DNA from: CAZVWV01 sp964631745
Lineage (GTDB): Bacteria > Bdellovibrionota_C > UBA2361 > JBGSMV01
Assembly: GCA_964631745.1 (NCBI GenBank)
Contig: CAZVWV010000098.1
Coordinates: 1-14,999, forward strand
Direction of reading: 5' to 3'
DNA: 14,999 bases
Made by a program: the position numbers and the translations under genes. Positions 12,927-14,999 of the stretch are shown piece by piece (the stretch's first letter is position 1; each line of letters starts with the position of its first letter). The notes below the pieces were generated by a model. It saw only the letters and a program-made list of their open reading frames with translations. It did no database searches and was not told where the DNA came from.

Positions 12927-14498
12927 ATGAAGCATGTTAAATATTTGATTTTACTAGTATTATTTTGCGGTAATGGTTTTGCGGCGCCGCTTCCGACGGC
13001 TTCTGAGCGAAACGCTTTTTATCGTAAAGAGGCCGCCCAGGTTGTCTCTAAATCTGTCTCTATTATGAAGGGCTGGAACGAAGACGCCAAGCGCGTAGCA
13101 GAGCTTGCCGACCAGCGCCGCGGAGAGCTTGAGACCGAGGTTGCCACACGAACTTTTGCGGTAATTTTTAACATCGCGCAGCGCTTTGATCCAAATGGCG
13201 CCTTTGGCGGAATGGGCGGCGGCACCCTTGAATCGCAGTATCCGATGTCAGGGGTTGAATCTGGGATCGATACCGAGCAGTTGATAAGTGACTGGCGCTT
13301 GACGGACGAGCTTGCGGCGCATGCGCGCGAGTTGGCGCAGGACTATGCGCAGAAGATGTCGGTCATTCCTGACCCCGTTCCAAATGATAAAATTGCGCAT
13401 ACCCGCCAGGTCGTAAGCTCTTACGCCGCAGATTTCCAAAACAAGAAGGACCAGGCCGTACATCGCTCAGAGGAGCTGGCAGCGCAGATCGCTGTTATCG
13501 AAGCGCGCATCGCCCAAATTGACGCGCGCATCTCCGCCATAGATGCGGAGTTGGTGAACTTGGCGAGCGCCGCGGGCGTGGCCGAGCAGGATCTTTATGT
13601 AGTCAGAGAATCGCTGGCTTTGGCGACCGACCCGGCCGAGATAGCCGCGCTTAGAGCGCGCGAAAGTTCGCTAAACGCGCAGCTGTCGCAGATTCATAGC
13701 AGGCAAAGCGATTTAAATCGCGAGAAGACTACTTTGAATGCCGAGAAAGACCAATTAGAGATTGAACTAAAGGCCAAACAGGCCGAGAAAGCTATGCTGG
13801 ATAAGGTTGATATCCCCTTTAGAAATCTCGAAGTCTTCCAGCAGAATCAGATAAACGAGGCGCTTGGCGGAGCTGTTCCGCTGCAGAACTTGCATATCGG
13901 GGAGCTGTTGGGCGCGATAGGTGGTGACACTGCGCTGTTCTCTGAGCTTGGTAACGCTCTGGCTGGTTCGGCGGATGAGTTGCAAGCGATATCTAGTTCG
14001 TACGATGAAGTCATAGATTTAGTTGGCAAAGGCAACCAGGCCAAAGGTTACATCGACCAGGCCCAAAACATCGGAAAGCGTATTGGGCAGATTATTCATG
14101 GGGTATTTTTCGCCAAGGATAAGTTGAAGAAGCTGAAAGATGCATACACAGGTGCGCTACAAAACATCGCCACAAAGTTTAAAGATTTTTTGAATAAAAT
14201 CGTGCCGAAATGGATACGTGAGTTCTTGTTCGCAAGGATAGACACGGGTAACCAAACCCTTTCAGCTAAGGGCAGAGCTCCGAGTTGCAAGCAGATAAAA
14301 TCCTCCGCTAAGCGAGCACGCTGCGAGGCCAAGTTAATCAAAGCTTGGAAGCAGGAAAAAGCGGCCGTGAAGGCGGCCATGCGCGAAGTGAAAAAGCGCC
14401 TGCAAGCCGAGATGCTCGCCGCAAGCCGCGAAGTAAACGGCGGGGTAACCACTCCTGAGCTGTTAGCCCAGGCTAGGAACAGAGTGGCGAGTTGGTAA
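12927..14498 (+). CDS. Exported coiled-coil protein of unknown function
   Basis: I do not recognise a family. The 523 residues begin with a clear signal peptide, MKHVKYLILLVLFCGNGFA, cleaved probably before APLPTA. A Gly-rich patch (PNGAFGGMGGG, 89-99) follows. Residues about 170-293 form a long heptad-rich coiled coil (IEARIAQIDARISAIDAELV, later LNREKTTLNAEKDQLEIELK). The C-terminal quarter is strongly basic, with paired cysteines (PSCKQIK and RARCEAK). It is probably periplasmic or surface-associated and may oligomerise or bind a polyanion, which is inference. The ATG at 12927 is chosen over an in-frame TTG at 12921 because GAAGGT lies 6 bp upstream and the signal peptide starts there. REP elements flank it on both sides. 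Confidence 0.8.
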   Translation: MKHVKYLILLVLFCGNGFAAPLPTASERNAFYRKEAAQVVSKSVSIMKGWNEDAKRVAELADQRRGELETEVATRTFAVIFNIAQRFDPNGAFGGMGGGTLESQYPMSGVESGIDTEQLISDWRLTDELAAHARELAQDYAQKMSVIPDPVPNDKIAHTRQVVSSYAADFQNKKDQAVHRSEELAAQIAVIEARIAQIDARISAIDAELVNLASAAGVAEQDLYVVRESLALATDPAEIAALRARESSLNAQLSQIHSRQSDLNREKTTLNAEKDQLEIELKAKQAEKAMLDKVDIPFRNLEVFQQNQINEALGGAVPLQNLHIGELLGAIGGDTALFSELGNALAGSADELQAISSSYDEVIDLVGKGNQAKGYIDQAQNIGKRIGQIIHGVFFAKDKLKKLKDAYTGALQNIATKFKDFLNKIVPKWIREFLFARIDTGNQTLSAKGRAPSCKQIKSSAKRARCEAKLIKAWKQEKAAVKAAMREVKKRLQAEMLAASREVNGGVTTPELLAQARNRVASW

Positions 14499-14547
14499 TT
14501 CGTACCTAATCATTAACTCCGGGTAACGCCGGGTGGGAATCGGCCCA

Positions 14548-14623
14548 CTCCGTGTATCTCCGTGATCTCAGTGGTGAAAATATTAAGAAGTTTTTACCAC
14601 TGAGGTCACGGAGACACACGGAG
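14548..14623. repeat. 33-bp near-perfect inverted repeat
   Basis: The left arm 14548-14580 and right arm 14591-14623 pair over 33 positions with three mismatches around a 10-nt loop (TATTAAGAAG). The arms contain CTCCGTGT and CTCAGTGGT blocks and end in an A-run facing a T-run across the loop. It lies 50 bp after the coiled-coil gene. A stem this long could end transcription, but no T-run follows on the plus strand, and its sequence is unrelated to the REP family. It may be the ends of a small decayed mobile element. A further small palindrome, AATTAC-G-GTAATT (14650-14662), sits next to the following REP element. Confidence 0.85.
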
Positions 14624-14667
14624 CAAGAAACTCCCCTGAGTTTATGAGCAATTACGGTAATTCGAAC

Positions 14668-14815
14668 GTAGCGCGCGGGGCGACCTCGCCGGCCAATGCC
14701 ACGAGGTGGCACTGCATGTTAGGCCGATAGGCAGCAATAGGTTCGAGCGGGAGGTGGCTGCCGCCCTAACAAGCAGTGCCATTATGACCACCGGCCGACG
14801 AATCGTCGGCGCTCC
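14668..14815 (+). repeat. Composite REP element (BIME-like), copy 4, diverged
   Basis: The foot is GTAG (14668-14671), followed by a diverged left palindrome with GGCGA/TCGCC arms. The hairpin TGCCAC-GAG-GTGGCA comes next, then GTTAGGCCGATAGGCAGCAA and GGTGGCTGCCGCCCTAAC forming the central stem. The right REP is GCCGACGA-A-TCGTCGGC followed by GCTCC. Compared with copy 3, the right arms change from CTGACGA/TCGTCAG to CCGACGA/TCGTCGG, a paired substitution that keeps the stem. The central part is far better conserved than the left palindrome. The tandem half-REP array begins within its right end. Confidence 0.85.
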
Positions 14816-14916
14816 ATAAAAATCGTAGGCGCTCCACAAAGATCGTCGGCGCTATATAAAGGTCGTCGGCGCATTGTTGCCAAGGCGTTCTATAAAAGTC
14901 GTTGGTGCATTATTTC
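14801..14916 (+). repeat. Tandem array of half-REP units with 20-bp period
   Basis: Units begin at 14801, 14821, 14841 and 14861, each close to RRTCGTCGGCGCTCCAYAAA. A longer unit then runs on to 14896, ending in TATAAA, and a last AGTCGTTGGTGCATTATTTC covers 14897-14916. The unit is the right arm of the REP palindrome plus its foot (TCGTCGGCGCTCC) and an AT-rich joiner. Copies decay from left to right. With only one arm, these units cannot fold as the REP hairpin does. Confidence 0.8.
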
Positions 14917-14950
14917 TTACGGCGCGAAGCGCTTTGCCACGAATTGGGAT

Positions 14951-14999
14951 GTAGCGCCGACGACTCGTCCAATGCCACTTAGCCAGGTGAGCTAAGTGA
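14951..14999 (+). repeat. Left REP end with a different following hairpin, cut by the window edge
   Basis: The sequence has a GTAG foot and CGCCGACGACTCGTC, matching copy 3. It then loses the rest of the palindrome and, after AATGCCACTTAG, departs from the family spacer. CACTTAGC (14976-14983) pairs perfectly with GCTAAGTG (14991-14998), making a new stem where the other copies have TGCCAC/GTGGCA. This is either a chimeric or a variant element; the rest is outside the window. Confidence 0.6.

Noticed and set aside
14801..14916. CRISPR array from the regular 20-bp repetition
   Set aside because: There are no spacers of about 30 bp, the units abut directly, and no cas genes are present. The units derive from the adjacent REP arm.

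Overview
The window looks like part of a Gram-negative bacterial chromosome. Two proteins carry Sec-type signal peptides, glycine decarboxylase is a single long chain, and base composition is near 50% GC except in an AT-richer toxin-antitoxin stretch. I cannot place the organism. A deltaproteobacterial or Bdellovibrionota-like lineage would fit, but that is a weak guess.

Layout. Positions 1-2760 are accessory: a worn repeat element (1-112), a Phd/VapC toxin-antitoxin pair behind a palindromic promoter (131-783), and an AbiE-type type IV toxin-antitoxin pair (1037-2760) behind three stacked palindromes. Positions 2784-5883 hold intact alanine dehydrogenase (ald, minus strand) and, about 2 kb beyond it, a second copy of only its last 81 codons. 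Between the two copies lie one exported cysteine-containing protein of unknown function (3108-4406) and a stop-broken fragment of another vapC (4494-4577). This looks like an insertion at, or recombination through, the 3' end of ald.

Positions 5982-11392 are the housekeeping core: folD followed by gcvT, gcvH and gcvP. The Gcv proteins split glycine and load its methylene carbon onto tetrahydrofolate, and FolD interconverts that product with formyl-tetrahydrofolate. With the divergent ald, which makes pyruvate, ammonia and NADH from alanine, this is a small amino-acid catabolism and one-carbon cluster. A MazG-type nucleotide pyrophosphohydrolase (11425-11772) converges on it.

Positions 11845-14999 are dominated by a REP/RAYT system. 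A REP-associated tyrosine transposase gene (12066-12656, HUH motif and candidate catalytic Tyr visible) is bracketed by two 143-bp elements that differ at only 3 positions. Each element is a pair of inverted REP palindromes, with GTAG or GGAG at the foot, around a spacer that is itself conserved and self-complementary. Diverged copies lie at 1-112, 11992-12058, 14668-14815 and 14951-14999, and the right-hand half-REP is amplified as a tandem array with a 20-bp period (14801-14916). An exported coiled-coil protein of unknown function (12927-14498) sits between two of these elements, followed by a 33-bp near-perfect inverted repeat.

The most interesting items are the transposase with its composite repeats, the half-REP array, the partial duplication of ald around a cargo, and the operator-like palindromes of the abiE promoter.
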